From NCBI RefSeq assembly GCF_017377395.1, contig NZ_CP061800.1, positions 7,611,001 through 7,675,000 of the forward strand: a stretch of DNA of 64,000 nt. The letters run 5' to 3'. The notes under the pieces are model-generated. The model had not been told where the DNA came from. It made no database searches and was given only the letters and a program-made list of their open reading frames with translations. Positions 44,813-52,588 of this stretch are shown here, piece after piece. The position numbers and the translations under genes are program-made. The DNA comes from Desulfonema magnum (lineage in GTDB: Bacteria > Desulfobacterota > Desulfobacteria > Desulfobacterales > 4be13). The first letter of the stretch is position 1, and each line of letters begins with the position of its first letter.

Positions 44813-45639
44813 ATATTTTATTTTGCGAAGGAGGAAAAAACAGTCCTGACATAAGGGTTCTTCGAGCTTTGCTTCCTGCAACTTGCAGAATAAAGGGCGC
44901 AGGCAGCAAATATGCTTTTGACCGAAGGATTCTTTTTCTCAAACAGGAAAGTCCGATACCTTCAGCAGCGATTGCCGGTATCAGAGACCGGGATTTTGAT
45001 GATGATGAGACACCTCCGAGGAGCTTTCCCCGTGTGTGGGAGATGACCGACAATACAAAGAAAGTGAATATCGGCTGGTCATGGGAAAGAAAAGAAATTG
45101 AAAATTATCTGACTGATCCTGAAGTTGTCCGACATGCGCTAGGACTCAAATCACCGCCGCCTGATAAATATCGGAAAGCCTTGCAAACTTCGGCACAGAT
45201 GATCACAGACTATACAGCAGCCAGAGTATCGCTTTCTCTTTACCGGGTTCAGCCGATGTCACTTAAAAATAATTGGGGTGAAAAGCGATGGAAAATGCCG
45301 TTTCCCGATCAGTTCGGAGAAAATGATTGTCGGTCGGAGATCGGAAATATCATAGATGAATATAAACAAGTCCGGATTGTGAAAAAAGCTGACGTATTGA
45401 AAACATTTGATACCTTGCTTCCGGCTTGTCGTCCCGGAGGGGTCAGATTTAAGCATTATATGACATTTTTCGCCGGTAAAGATTTGCTTTGCGGAATGCA
45501 CAGAGCGTTAGATCACTTTAATCTTGGTTCTCCTTCTGATTTCCGCGAAAGAGTCATTGTAGGGATAGAGAGATCAGCAGAAGACGTATGGACTTGGTTG
45601 CCCGAATGGCAGCGGCTTCGAGAACTTATTTTAAAATAA
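44803..45639 (+). CDS. TOPRIM-like (DUF4435-type) partner of the ATPase
   Basis: 278 residues from GTG 44803, with GGAGG 7 nt upstream. VNILFCEGG supplies the first TOPRIM acid, AGIRDRDFDDDE the DxD pair, and WSWERKEIENYL the conserved W..xEIENYL block of the DUF4435 family. PARIS AriB and related proteins share these features and act as nucleases on tRNA or nucleic acid when released. I cannot exclude a DUF3226-type relative instead. It overlaps the ATPase stop, so translation is coupled. Confidence 0.65.
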   Translation: MPVNILFCEGGKNSPDIRVLRALLPATCRIKGAGSKYAFDRRILFLKQESPIPSAAIAGIRDRDFDDDETPPRSFPRVWEMTDNTKKVNIGWSWERKEIENYLTDPEVVRHALGLKSPPPDKYRKALQTSAQMITDYTAARVSLSLYRVQPMSLKNNWGEKRWKMPFPDQFGENDCRSEIGNIIDEYKQVRIVKKADVLKTFDTLLPACRPGGVRFKHYMTFFAGKDLLCGMHRALDHFNLGSPSDFRERVIVGIERSAEDVWTWLPEWQRLRELILK

Positions 45640-45647
45640 ACGCTCAT

Positions 45648-45835
45648 AAAAAAGCCGGGTTTTTTGCCCCCGGTTATGAAAATGTTTTCAGATAAAAAAC
45701 CCGGCTTTTCAAAATGTATTTTCACGGTAAAGAAAAGCTGTGTATGGGATAAAAAAAATGAGCGGCAAAGAAACCCGGCTTTTTTTGGCGGGGGAAACCG
45801 TATTATTCAGAGGAAAAAGCCGGGTTTCTTTTGTC
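45648..45835. repeat. Two adjacent GAAACCCGGC palindromic repeats
   Basis: GCTCATAAAAAAGCCGGG..CCCCGGTTATGAAAAT, then ATGAGCGGCAAAGAAACCCGG..AAAGCCGGGTTTC. They relate to the copies at 31247 and 39294. They fill the gap between the TOPRIM gene and the NuoE-like gene. Confidence 0.6.
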
Positions 45836-45858
45836 CTGGACACTTAAAGGAAATGAAT

Positions 45859-46341
45859 ATGAAGCCAAAAGAAACAGACTGGAACCAGCTCTTTTCCATT
45901 ATCGAGAAACACAAACATGAAAAATGGGGACTTATTCCGCTGTTGCAGGACATTCAGGAAAGTTTCGGTTATATTCCCCCGGATTCCATTGAGCCTGTGG
46001 CACAGGCGCTCAATATGTTTCCCAGCCAGGTTCAGGGCGTTATCACTTTTTACGCGGGATTTACGCTAAAGCCCAGGGGCAAATATGTAATCCGCTGCTG
46101 CCGGGGAACCGCATGTCATGTAAAGGGAAGCCGAAGCATTTTAAGGCTCATGAAAAAGGAACTGGGACTTGAAGAAGGGGAGACCAGCGAAGATTATCAG
46201 TTCACGCTGGAAACGGTGGCCTGTCTGGGTGCGTGCTTCCTTGCCCCCACCATGATGGTGAACCGAGATTATTTTGGCAAACTTTCTCCGACAAAAGTAA
46301 ACAGCGTGCTGTCCCAGTACAAGAAAAGTGAGAAGTGTTAG
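45859..46341 (+). CDS. NuoE-like [2Fe-2S] thioredoxin-fold subunit
   Basis: 160 residues from ATG 45859 (AAAGGA 7 nt ahead; the in-frame ATG 45853 is too close, and longer frames translate repeats). The helical N-terminus (WGLIPLLQDIQESFGYIP) and C-terminal thioredoxin-like domain carry the four cluster cysteines in CCRGTACH and CLGACFLAP. It resembles NuoE/HoxE subunits that pass electrons with NuoF. Next to it is the NuoF-like gene. The gene ends within a GTGTTAGG repeat (stop at 46341). Confidence 0.87.
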   Translation: MKPKETDWNQLFSIIEKHKHEKWGLIPLLQDIQESFGYIPPDSIEPVAQALNMFPSQVQGVITFYAGFTLKPRGKYVIRCCRGTACHVKGSRSILRLMKKELGLEEGETSEDYQFTLETVACLGACFLAPTMMVNRDYFGKLSPTKVNSVLSQYKKSEKC

Positions 46342-46485
46342 GTGTCAGGTGTTAAGTGTTAAGTGTTAAATTTTTCAATTCCTGATTCTCAATAGCGGCC
46401 ATTACCTGCCGGTCACAACGAAGAATAAAAGTTTCACAGTTTTTCCTAACACCTAACACCTGACACCTAACACTTTCATATAAGG
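46335..46485. repeat. GTGTTAGG repeats in opposite orientation, between nuoE-like and nuoF-like
   Basis: GTGTTAGGTGTCAGGTGTTAAG at the left, AGCGGCCATTACCTGCCGGTC in the middle and CCTAACACCTAACACCTG..CTTTCATATAAG at the right. The last bases form part of the leader of the next gene, 9 bp before its ATG. Confidence 0.6.
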
Positions 46486-46493
46486 AGAAATCC

Positions 46494-49400
46494 ATGGAGA
46501 AACTTTCATCTGTCGGACAACTGGAATGGCTCCGTAATAAAATCCTGGCTCAGAGGACTGAAGGAAAAACCGAAGTGCATATCTGCATGACCGGATGCCG
46601 GGCCTATGGCTCGTCCGAGGTCATGGCGGCCATTGAAGAGGAAGTCGGGAAACAGGGCGTGTCAAAGCAAGTCGAGGTCAGGGCCACGGGATGCCACGGA
46701 TTCTGCGCCAAAGCTCCGGTTATCGCAATCGAGCCTATGGGCGTTCAATACCAGGAAGTCAACCCGGAGGATGCTGCCGAGATTGTATCCCAAACCCTCA
46801 GACAAAACCGTCTGATAGACCGCCTCGCTTACAAAGACCCTTCAACGCATCGTCCTGTGTTTTATCGCAGAGAGATTCCGTTTTATATGAAACAGGAAAG
46901 ACGGGTCCTGGCAAACTGCGGGCGCATTGATCCCACCAAAATTGAACATTATATCGCGGCCGGCGGATATCAGGCCCTTGTCAAAGCATTGTCGAAAATG
47001 ACTCCGGAGCAGATTACTGAGGAGGTCATCGCTGCAAAACTGCGAGGACGGGGCGGGGCGGGGTTTTCCACAGGTCTTAAATGGAAGTTCGCCCGAGAAG
47101 CCGAGGGCCGTCCCAAGTATATCATATGCAATGCAGATGAAGGCGACCCCGGTGCGTTTATGGACAGGGCCGTTCTGGAAGGCGATCCCCATGCGGTGCT
47201 GGAAGGGATGCTCATCGGTGCCCGGGCCATGGGAGCTGAATATGGTTATATTTACGTGCGGGAGGAATACCCCATTGCTGTTGACCACCTCACCCTTGCC
47301 ATCGAAGAAATGAAAGAACTGGGGCTGTTGGGAGAAAACATTCTCGGCACCGGATTTAATTTTCACCTCAGTCTGAAAATGGGAGCCGGAGCCTTTGTGT
47401 GCGGCGAGGAAACCGCCCTCATGGCCTCCATTGAAGGAAAACGCGGGATGCCGAGCGCCAGACCCCCGTTTCCTGCCCAGGCCGGACTCGACGGAAAACC
47501 CACCAATATCAACAACGTGGAAACCTGGGCCAATGTCCCCCTGATTATTAAAAACGGGGCACCGTGGTACGCGGAAATAGGCACTGAAAACAGCGGCGGA
47601 ACAAAAATATTCTCCCTGGCCGGAAAGGTGAACAATACCGGACTGGTTGAGGTGCCGCTGGGTGTCAGCGTGAAAGAGGTGATTTTCGATATCGGCGGCG
47701 GCATTCCCAAAGGGAGAAAATTCAAAGCCGTGCAAATGGGCGGACCCTCCGGCGGATGTATCCCGGAACAGTTTTTAAATACACCCATTGATTACGACAC
47801 CATTCAGCGTCTGGGGGCCATTATGGGTTCCGGCGGAATGGTGGTCATGGATGAGAACAACTGCATGGTGGAGATTGCCCGGTTCTTCCTCAGCTTCACC
47901 CAGTCGGAATCCTGCGGAAAATGTGCGCCCTGCCGCCTCGGAACCACCCAGCTGTTGGAAATCCTGACACGAATCACCGAAGGAAAGGGACAGGAAAAGG
48001 ATATCGAGACCATTAAGGATTTGGGAGAGACAATTACCCTGACTTCCCTTTGCGGACTGGGACAGACCTGTGCCAAACCGGCGCTTTCCACCCTGAGATA
48101 TTTCTTAAAGGAATATGAAGACCATATTAAGGAACATCGCTGCGCGGGAGCGGTATGTGATTCCATGGTCATCTCCGCGTGTCAGCACGCGTGTCCCGCG
48201 GGCATTGATGTTCCCAATTATGTCGCGGCCATTGCCAATGGCAAATATGAAAAAGCCGTTGATATCATCAGGGAAAGAAATCCGTTTCCGGCCGTGTGCG
48301 GTAAAATCTGCATTCATCCCTGTGAGTTCAAATGCCGGCGGGGGGAGCTGGACGAACCTGTTGCCATTCGCTCCCTCAAGCGGTTTGCCGCGGACTGGTA
48401 TTTTGAAAATATCGGGCCGGAAAGAGCGCGGTTTCCTGTGACCAAAGCTGAAAAAATCGCGGTCGCGGGGGCCGGCCCCGCGGGTCTGACCTGTGCGTAT
48501 TTTCTCGCGAAAATGGGATATAAGACAGTTGTTTTTGAAGCCCAGCCCGTGGCCGGCGGAATGCTCGGAATTGCGGTCCCTGAATTTCGTCTTCCCAAAG
48601 AAGTGGTGGAACAGGAGGTCAGCTACATTGAAAATTGCGGGGTCGAGATTCGTTATAATTCTCCCATTGATGCCAGGCATACGGTCAATGACTTGCTGGC
48701 AGAGGGCTATGACGCGGTGTTCATTGCCGCGGGCGCGCAGTCCAGCAAACACGGGGGCATAGAAGGTGAGGAACAAGGGCTGGAAGGGCTTTATTACGGA
48801 CTGGAGTATCTGACAGATATCCGAATGGGAAAGGATCTCAGACTCAGAGGAAAAACAGTGGTCATCGGGGGCGGAAATGTGGCCATGGATGTTGCCAGAG
48901 CCGCCATGAGAGTCGGAGCGGACGGTGTTCAGATTTTCTGCCTGGAAGACAAAACCGAGATGCCGGCCTGGGAAAAAGATATTAACGAAGCAAAGGAAGA
49001 AGGGATCGTCATTAATCCTTCATGGGGACCCAAACGGATTGTTCACAAAAATGGCAAGGTGATGGGGATTGAGTTTGATGAATGCGTGTGCGTGTTTGAC
49101 GATGACGGATGTTTCAATCCCACATGCAATGAATCCGTGAGCCAGTTTGTGGAAGCGGATAATATCATCATTGCCATCGGACAGGCCCCGGATACTTCGT
49201 TTCTGTCCGAGGACAGTCAGTTGGAAAGGGCATTGTGGGGAACCCTGGTTGTGGATGATAACACGCTTTCCACAAATATTCCGGGTGTTTTTGCAGGCGG
49301 AGATTTTACCACGGGGCCCACCTTTGTCATCCGGGCCATTGCATCGGGAAGGCGTGCGGCCCTTGCCATTGACAAATATTTGCGGGGAGACGAGGCCCGC

Positions 49401-49628
49401 ATAGAAATCAAAGATGAGAAAACGTCATTTGAGGAGGACACGGGGCTGGCCCTGGATGAGGAAACACTGACCCGGGAACAGCCAAGATTCGCCATTGAAT
49501 TCGAGGAGCCAGAGGCAAGGATAAAAGACTTCCGCGAGGTCGAGAAAGGATTTACTGAAAAGCAGGCCCGTCAGGAGGCCATGAGATGTCTCAGATGTGA
49601 TCTGGAAAAAGAGAGGAGAACAATATGA
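46494..49628 (+). CDS. NuoF-type flavoprotein fused to a GltD/NfnB-like FAD-NAD(P) domain
   Basis: 1,044 residues. Residues 1-110 are a thioredoxin-like [2Fe-2S] domain (VHICMTGCRAYG, VRATGCHGFCAKAP). Residues 120-540 are NuoF: the FMN/NADH region (RGRGGAGFSTGLKW, NADEGDPGAF) and the [4Fe-4S] motif SESCGKCAPCRLGT. Residues 545-1000 are an NADPH-dependent glutamate-synthase-small-subunit-like domain with the Fer4 cysteines (CQHACPAGIDVPNY, CGKICIHPCEFKCRRGE), FAD fold VAGAGPAGLTCAYFL and NAD fold VVIGGGNVAMDVARA. This fusion provides two flavins and at least three clusters in one chain, as in proposed electron-bifurcating or multi-donor NAD(P)H modules. AAGGAG precedes the ATG. It overlaps metV by 4 bp. 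Confidence 0.88.
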   Translation: MEKLSSVGQLEWLRNKILAQRTEGKTEVHICMTGCRAYGSSEVMAAIEEEVGKQGVSKQVEVRATGCHGFCAKAPVIAIEPMGVQYQEVNPEDAAEIVSQTLRQNRLIDRLAYKDPSTHRPVFYRREIPFYMKQERRVLANCGRIDPTKIEHYIAAGGYQALVKALSKMTPEQITEEVIAAKLRGRGGAGFSTGLKWKFAREAEGRPKYIICNADEGDPGAFMDRAVLEGDPHAVLEGMLIGARAMGAEYGYIYVREEYPIAVDHLTLAIEEMKELGLLGENILGTGFNFHLSLKMGAGAFVCGEETALMASIEGKRGMPSARPPFPAQAGLDGKPTNINNVETWANVPLIIKNGAPWYAEIGTENSGGTKIFSLAGKVNNTGLVEVPLGVSVKEVIFDIGGGIPKGRKFKAVQMGGPSGGCIPEQFLNTPIDYDTIQRLGAIMGSGGMVVMDENNCMVEIARFFLSFTQSESCGKCAPCRLGTTQLLEILTRITEGKGQEKDIETIKDLGETITLTSLCGLGQTCAKPALSTLRYFLKEYEDHIKEHRCAGAVCDSMVISACQHACPAGIDVPNYVAAIANGKYEKAVDIIRERNPFPAVCGKICIHPCEFKCRRGELDEPVAIRSLKRFAADWYFENIGPERARFPVTKAEKIAVAGAGPAGLTCAYFLAKMGYKTVVFEAQPVAGGMLGIAVPEFRLPKEVVEQEVSYIENCGVEIRYNSPIDARHTVNDLLAEGYDAVFIAAGAQSSKHGGIEGEEQGLEGLYYGLEYLTDIRMGKDLRLRGKTVVIGGGNVAMDVARAAMRVGADGVQIFCLEDKTEMPAWEKDINEAKEEGIVINPSWGPKRIVHKNGKVMGIEFDECVCVFDDDGCFNPTCNESVSQFVEADNIIIAIGQAPDTSFLSEDSQLERALWGTLVVDDNTLSTNIPGVFAGGDFTTGPTFVIRAIASGRRAALAIDKYLRGDEARIEIKDEKTSFEEDTGLALDEETLTREQPRFAIEFEEPEARIKDFREVEKGFTEKQARQEAMRCLRCDLEKERRTI

Positions 49629-50275
49629 TCAGATCCGTTACGCAACAGAAGCCGGAACAAGAGATTGATCGCCTTCTAAAAGGATTGGACAGGGTGTTTA
49701 TCATTGGCTGCGGCACATGTGTCACCCTGACACATACCGGCGGCGAACCTGAAGTCAGTGCCATGAAAGAGACGCTGACCCAAAAGGGAAAGCTGATTAC
49801 CGGAACGTTGGTTGTTCCTGTGGCCTGCGACAATCTGACCGGTGAGATGCTGAAAGAATTTGGTAAGCAGATTGACCAGGCAGATGCCCTGCTGATTATG
49901 ACTTGTGCGTTTGGCGTTCAGAACATAGCGTCCCAGTTGAAAAAGATGGTTATTCCGGGGCTGAATACCTTGTTCATCGGGAAAGAGACCGCTTTCGGAG
50001 AATTTAATGAGATATGCACGCAGTGCGGAACCTGTATTATCGGGGAAACCGGAGGGATTTGTCCGGTCACTTCCTGTCACAAAGGTCTGGTAAACGGCCC
50101 CTGCGGCGGAACCGATAATGGAAAATGCGAGATAGATAAAAACAAGGATTGCGCGTGGACCCTGATTTATAACCGCCTGAAAGAACTGGGACGGCTGGAC
50201 TGCATGAGAAAATATCAACCCCCCAGGAACCACCTGGGAGAACCCACGCCGGGGAAATTGAGAATTGAGAATTGA
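49625..50275 (+). CDS. metV: MetV-like methylene-THF reductase accessory subunit
   Basis: 216 residues. GCGTCVTLTHTGGEPEV at the N-terminus, CAFGVQ and ETAFGEF in the middle, and CTQCGTCIIGETGGICPVTSC..GPCGG with CEI..DCAWTLIYNRL at the C-terminus are the MTHFR_C zinc/Fe-S subunit pattern. In acetogens MetV pairs with MetF and links it to electron donors. ATG overlaps the NuoF-like stop (ATGA), and metF follows 37 bp later. The last residues KLRIEN lie in an AATTGAG simple repeat. Confidence 0.87.
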   Translation: MIRSVTQQKPEQEIDRLLKGLDRVFIIGCGTCVTLTHTGGEPEVSAMKETLTQKGKLITGTLVVPVACDNLTGEMLKEFGKQIDQADALLIMTCAFGVQNIASQLKKMVIPGLNTLFIGKETAFGEFNEICTQCGTCIIGETGGICPVTSCHKGLVNGPCGGTDNGKCEIDKNKDCAWTLIYNRLKELGRLDCMRKYQPPRNHLGEPTPGKLRIEN

Positions 50276-50289
50276 GAATTGTTAATCTT
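50259..50289. repeat. AATTGAG simple repeat at the end of metV
   Basis: Three to four copies of GAGAATT run from the last metV codons past its stop, followed by GTTAATCTTCAATTCC. A complementary tract (AATTCTC) is in the cadherin-like gene at 30941-30985. Confidence 0.55.
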
Positions 50290-50312
50290 CAATTCCGGAA
50301 AGGACTGTCATA

Positions 50313-51200
50313 ATGGTTTCCTCTTTTAAAGAAGCTTTGAAATCAGGTAAGTTTGTTGTCACTGGCGAGGTGGCCCCTCCCAAGGGAACGAATCTTGAAA
50401 AATTTGTCCATCATATTGATTTGCTGAAAGATAAAGTTGATGCTATGAATGTGACGGATCATCAGAGTTCTGTCATGCGGTTTCCTTCGCTGGGAGGCGC
50501 ACTTCTGGTTAAGGAGAGGGGCGGAGAACCTGTTTTGCAGATGACCTGCCGGGACCGCAATCGTCTGGCCCTTCAGGCGGATCTGCTTTTTGCCTCCAGC
50601 CGAGGAATCAACAATGTCCTCTGTCTTACGGGAGATTCTGTCATGCTGGGGGATCATAAAGAGGCCAAGAGTGTTTTTGATATGGACTCCAGCCAGTTGG
50701 TGGCGACGGTGAGAAAAATGGAAAAAGGTAAGGACCTGGGCGGAAGTGATCTTGACGGCGGTGTTTCTTTTTGTGCGGGAGCCATTGTCACGCCTGAAGC
50801 CAATCCCCTTGAGCCTCAGCTCATCAAGTTTGAGAAGAAAATTGAGGCAGGTGCTGAGTTTATCCAGACCCAGGCGGTGTATGATTTGGACAAATTTAAG
50901 GACTTTATGAAGTATGCCAGGCAATTTCCCGTGAAAATCCTGGCCGGTGTGATCCTGCTGACTTCCGCGCCCATGGCTCGGTTTATGAACAAGAACATCG
51001 CCGGGGTAAACGTGCCAAAGGAACTGGTGGATGAGATGGCTTCTGCCCCCAAGGGCGGTGCGCTGGCAAAGGGGATTGAAATCGCTGGCCGTATGATACG
51101 CCGGATTCATGAGGAAAAAATGTGTGACGGTGTTCATATTATGGCCATCGGCAAGGAGGAACTGATACCGGATATCATGGCTGCTGCGGGGTTGGATTAA
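50313..51200 (+). CDS. metF: Methylenetetrahydrofolate reductase (second MetF)
   Basis: 295 residues. FVVTGEVAPPKGTNLEKFVH, MTCRDRNRLALQADLLFA, NNVLCLTGDSVMLGDH (canonical TGD), GAIVTPEANPLEPQLIKFEKKIEAGAEF and QTQAVYDLDKF are all conserved MetF motifs, including the substrate-site glutamate region EFIQTQ. It is the catalytic MetF, paired with MetV immediately upstream. AAAGGA is 9 nt ahead of the ATG. It closes the cluster; a hairpin follows. Confidence 0.9.
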   Translation: MVSSFKEALKSGKFVVTGEVAPPKGTNLEKFVHHIDLLKDKVDAMNVTDHQSSVMRFPSLGGALLVKERGGEPVLQMTCRDRNRLALQADLLFASSRGINNVLCLTGDSVMLGDHKEAKSVFDMDSSQLVATVRKMEKGKDLGGSDLDGGVSFCAGAIVTPEANPLEPQLIKFEKKIEAGAEFIQTQAVYDLDKFKDFMKYARQFPVKILAGVILLTSAPMARFMNKNIAGVNVPKELVDEMASAPKGGALAKGIEIAGRMIRRIHEEKMCDGVHIMAIGKEELIPDIMAAAGLD

Positions 51201-51242
51201 TGCCCCCAGAAGGGCCGGCTGTCGCCGATTTTTCTGGGGCAT
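51200..51242 (+). terminator. Hairpin after the Wood-Ljungdahl cluster
   Basis: ATGCCCCCAGAA and TTCTGGGGCAT form an 11-bp stem around about 20 nt, starting at the metF stop. No T run follows, so termination is probable but not certain. Confidence 0.45.
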
Positions 51243-51320
51243 GAGAATTCTGTCAACAGTTTCATGCCTGACTCCGCCAAAGAGATGCGGAGGCAGGCCA
51301 ATTTGTCATTCATCTATAAT

Positions 51321-51898
51321 TTAAATCTGTTTTTTAACCTTCCTCCGGATTCCCGCGAGGCCGATCAGACCGGAGCCGAGCAGCCACACCGCACCGGGGA
51401 TGGGAAAAGCGCTGACATTGACATTTCCCTGATTATAACGGATTCAGGGGAGGCTCCGATTTCGGGAGGCTGCGCGCGACCTTCCGTTTTCGCAGAAAGC
51501 CGGACGGACATTCCCGGAAAACGTCGGTTTCCGAGAAAACAAATATCCTGAATTTCCGGTTCCCGGAACCCCGTGACGGACAGATTTTCCATTCTGACAT
51601 ATAGTAATTTCAGGATGTTATGCCCTCCCCTAAATCCGTTATAATCAGACATTTCCGTTTTCCAGATTCTCGGAAAGCGGATTTACCGAGAAGTCGCCGA
51701 GAATCACATCTGAGAGCGACAGGGAACCGATGCCCGCATTCTCTCCGATGAAGAAAAGCGTCGCCAGGGCGAAGTCGCCGACTGGGAGACCGGATCCGCC
51801 ATCTCAAAAGCGTCAAGTCCTATGGTGCCGTTCCCATTGTCGCCCGTGCCGGAGTCACACCAGTCCCCCACCGCCCCATCATCCTCAATACTGTTGAC
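51321..51898 (-). pseudogene. PEP-CTERM protein with cohesin-like domain, split by a MITE
   Basis: Reading leftward, 51898-51657 gives SIEDDGAVGDWCDSG.. and, after a one- or two-base slip near 51781, GDFALATLFFIGENAGIG with SLSLSDVILGDFSVNPL, which resembles a cohesin strand order. At the MITE (51429-51648) the frame meets TGA. Past it, 51428-51321 gives FPIPGAVWLLGSGLIGLAG followed by IRRK, a standard PEP-CTERM sorting tail. Removing the MITE with one 8-bp duplication joins NGNV to NVSAFPIPG in frame. The gene thus has at least two lesions, plus a missing N-terminus: a stop lies in frame just upstream. Confidence 0.65.
51429..51648. mobile_element. MITE copy 5, inserted in a coding sequence, with 8-bp target duplication
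   Basis: CTGATTATAACGGATTCAGG at the left and CCTAAATCCGTTATAATCAG at the right, 220 bp, flanked by a perfect ACATTTCC (51421-51428 and 51649-51656). It splits the PEP-CTERM pseudogene. Confidence 0.82.
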
Positions 51899-51929
51899 TT
51901 AGGCGTAAGCGGGTTTTCCGGTGTTTTCT

Positions 51930-51985
51930 CCGGAGTGCGAAAAATGGTTTTTCGCAGGCGCAAAAATAAAATTTTTGCACTCCGG
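51930..51985. repeat. Pair of inverted CCGGAGTGC REP units
   Basis: CTCCGGAGTGCGAAAAATGG..TTTTTCGCA then GCGCAAAAATAAAATTTTTG..CACTCCGGA. They are arranged head to head, a BIME-like pair of the RAYT family. Confidence 0.65.
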
Positions 51986-51994
51986 ATCCGTTCG

Positions 51995-52201
51995 GAACTG
52001 CCTGAGTCAGCAGCATTGCCCATCATCCTCGGGGGGGATGACATTACCTTTGTCTGTGACGGCAAGCTGGGTATCTGTTTCTCAAAGCTTTTTATTGAGG
52101 CATTTGAAAAACAGTCCGTGAGTTTCGGCAGAGAACTGACAGCGTGTGCGGGCATTGCCATGATCCGGATTTTAATTTCCGTAACCGCATCATATCCATA
52201 G
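51995..52201 (+). pseudogene. Fragment of a Cas10/Cmr2-like or GGDEF-type palm domain
   Basis: The frame reads ALPIILGGDDITFVCDGKLG then CFSKLFIEAFE and RELTACAGIAM. GGDDxTFVCDGxLGL..AF..LTACAGIA is the catalytic palm signature of Cas10-type nucleotide cyclases and related proteins. No start, no HD domain and no other effector gene are present, and the similarity ends at GIAM. It is a remnant inside debris. Confidence 0.5.
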
Positions 52202-52315
52202 CCTTTTTTGATTTCTATTGGAATTATCCGAATTCCTTGTTCTGATTTACAATCCAAATATAAAAAAACATTATTGCGACTGTACTGCCAGTATCGGAAA
52301 AACATTTCAGATATC

Positions 52316-52408
52316 ACTCGATGTTCAAGTTTTTTTCTGTCATTCCTGCTTTCGCAGGAATGACAGGCTTTTTGTCCGAACCGGGTCAGAAAACCTGAAC
52401 ATCGGGTA
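52316..52408. repeat. ACTCGATGTTCAAG palindromic repeat
   Basis: The arms ACTCGATGTTCAAGTTTTT and CCTGAACATCGGGT flank CATTCCTGCTTTCGCAGGAA. Same family as 22027 and 32052. The stretch 52409-52588 has no gene. Confidence 0.65.
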
Positions 52409-52588
52409 GTCACCAATCACCAATCACCGCGTTGTCCGGAGCTTTCTCTAAATTTTTTATCATCAGAATTTATATATGGCAATATTCCATTAATTATGTT
52501 ATGATAATTATAATCTTAACTCTGAATTTAAAAATAATCTAATCAAATTAATAAGGTAGATCAGCTTCAGCTTAATCTGCCAAAGGGA

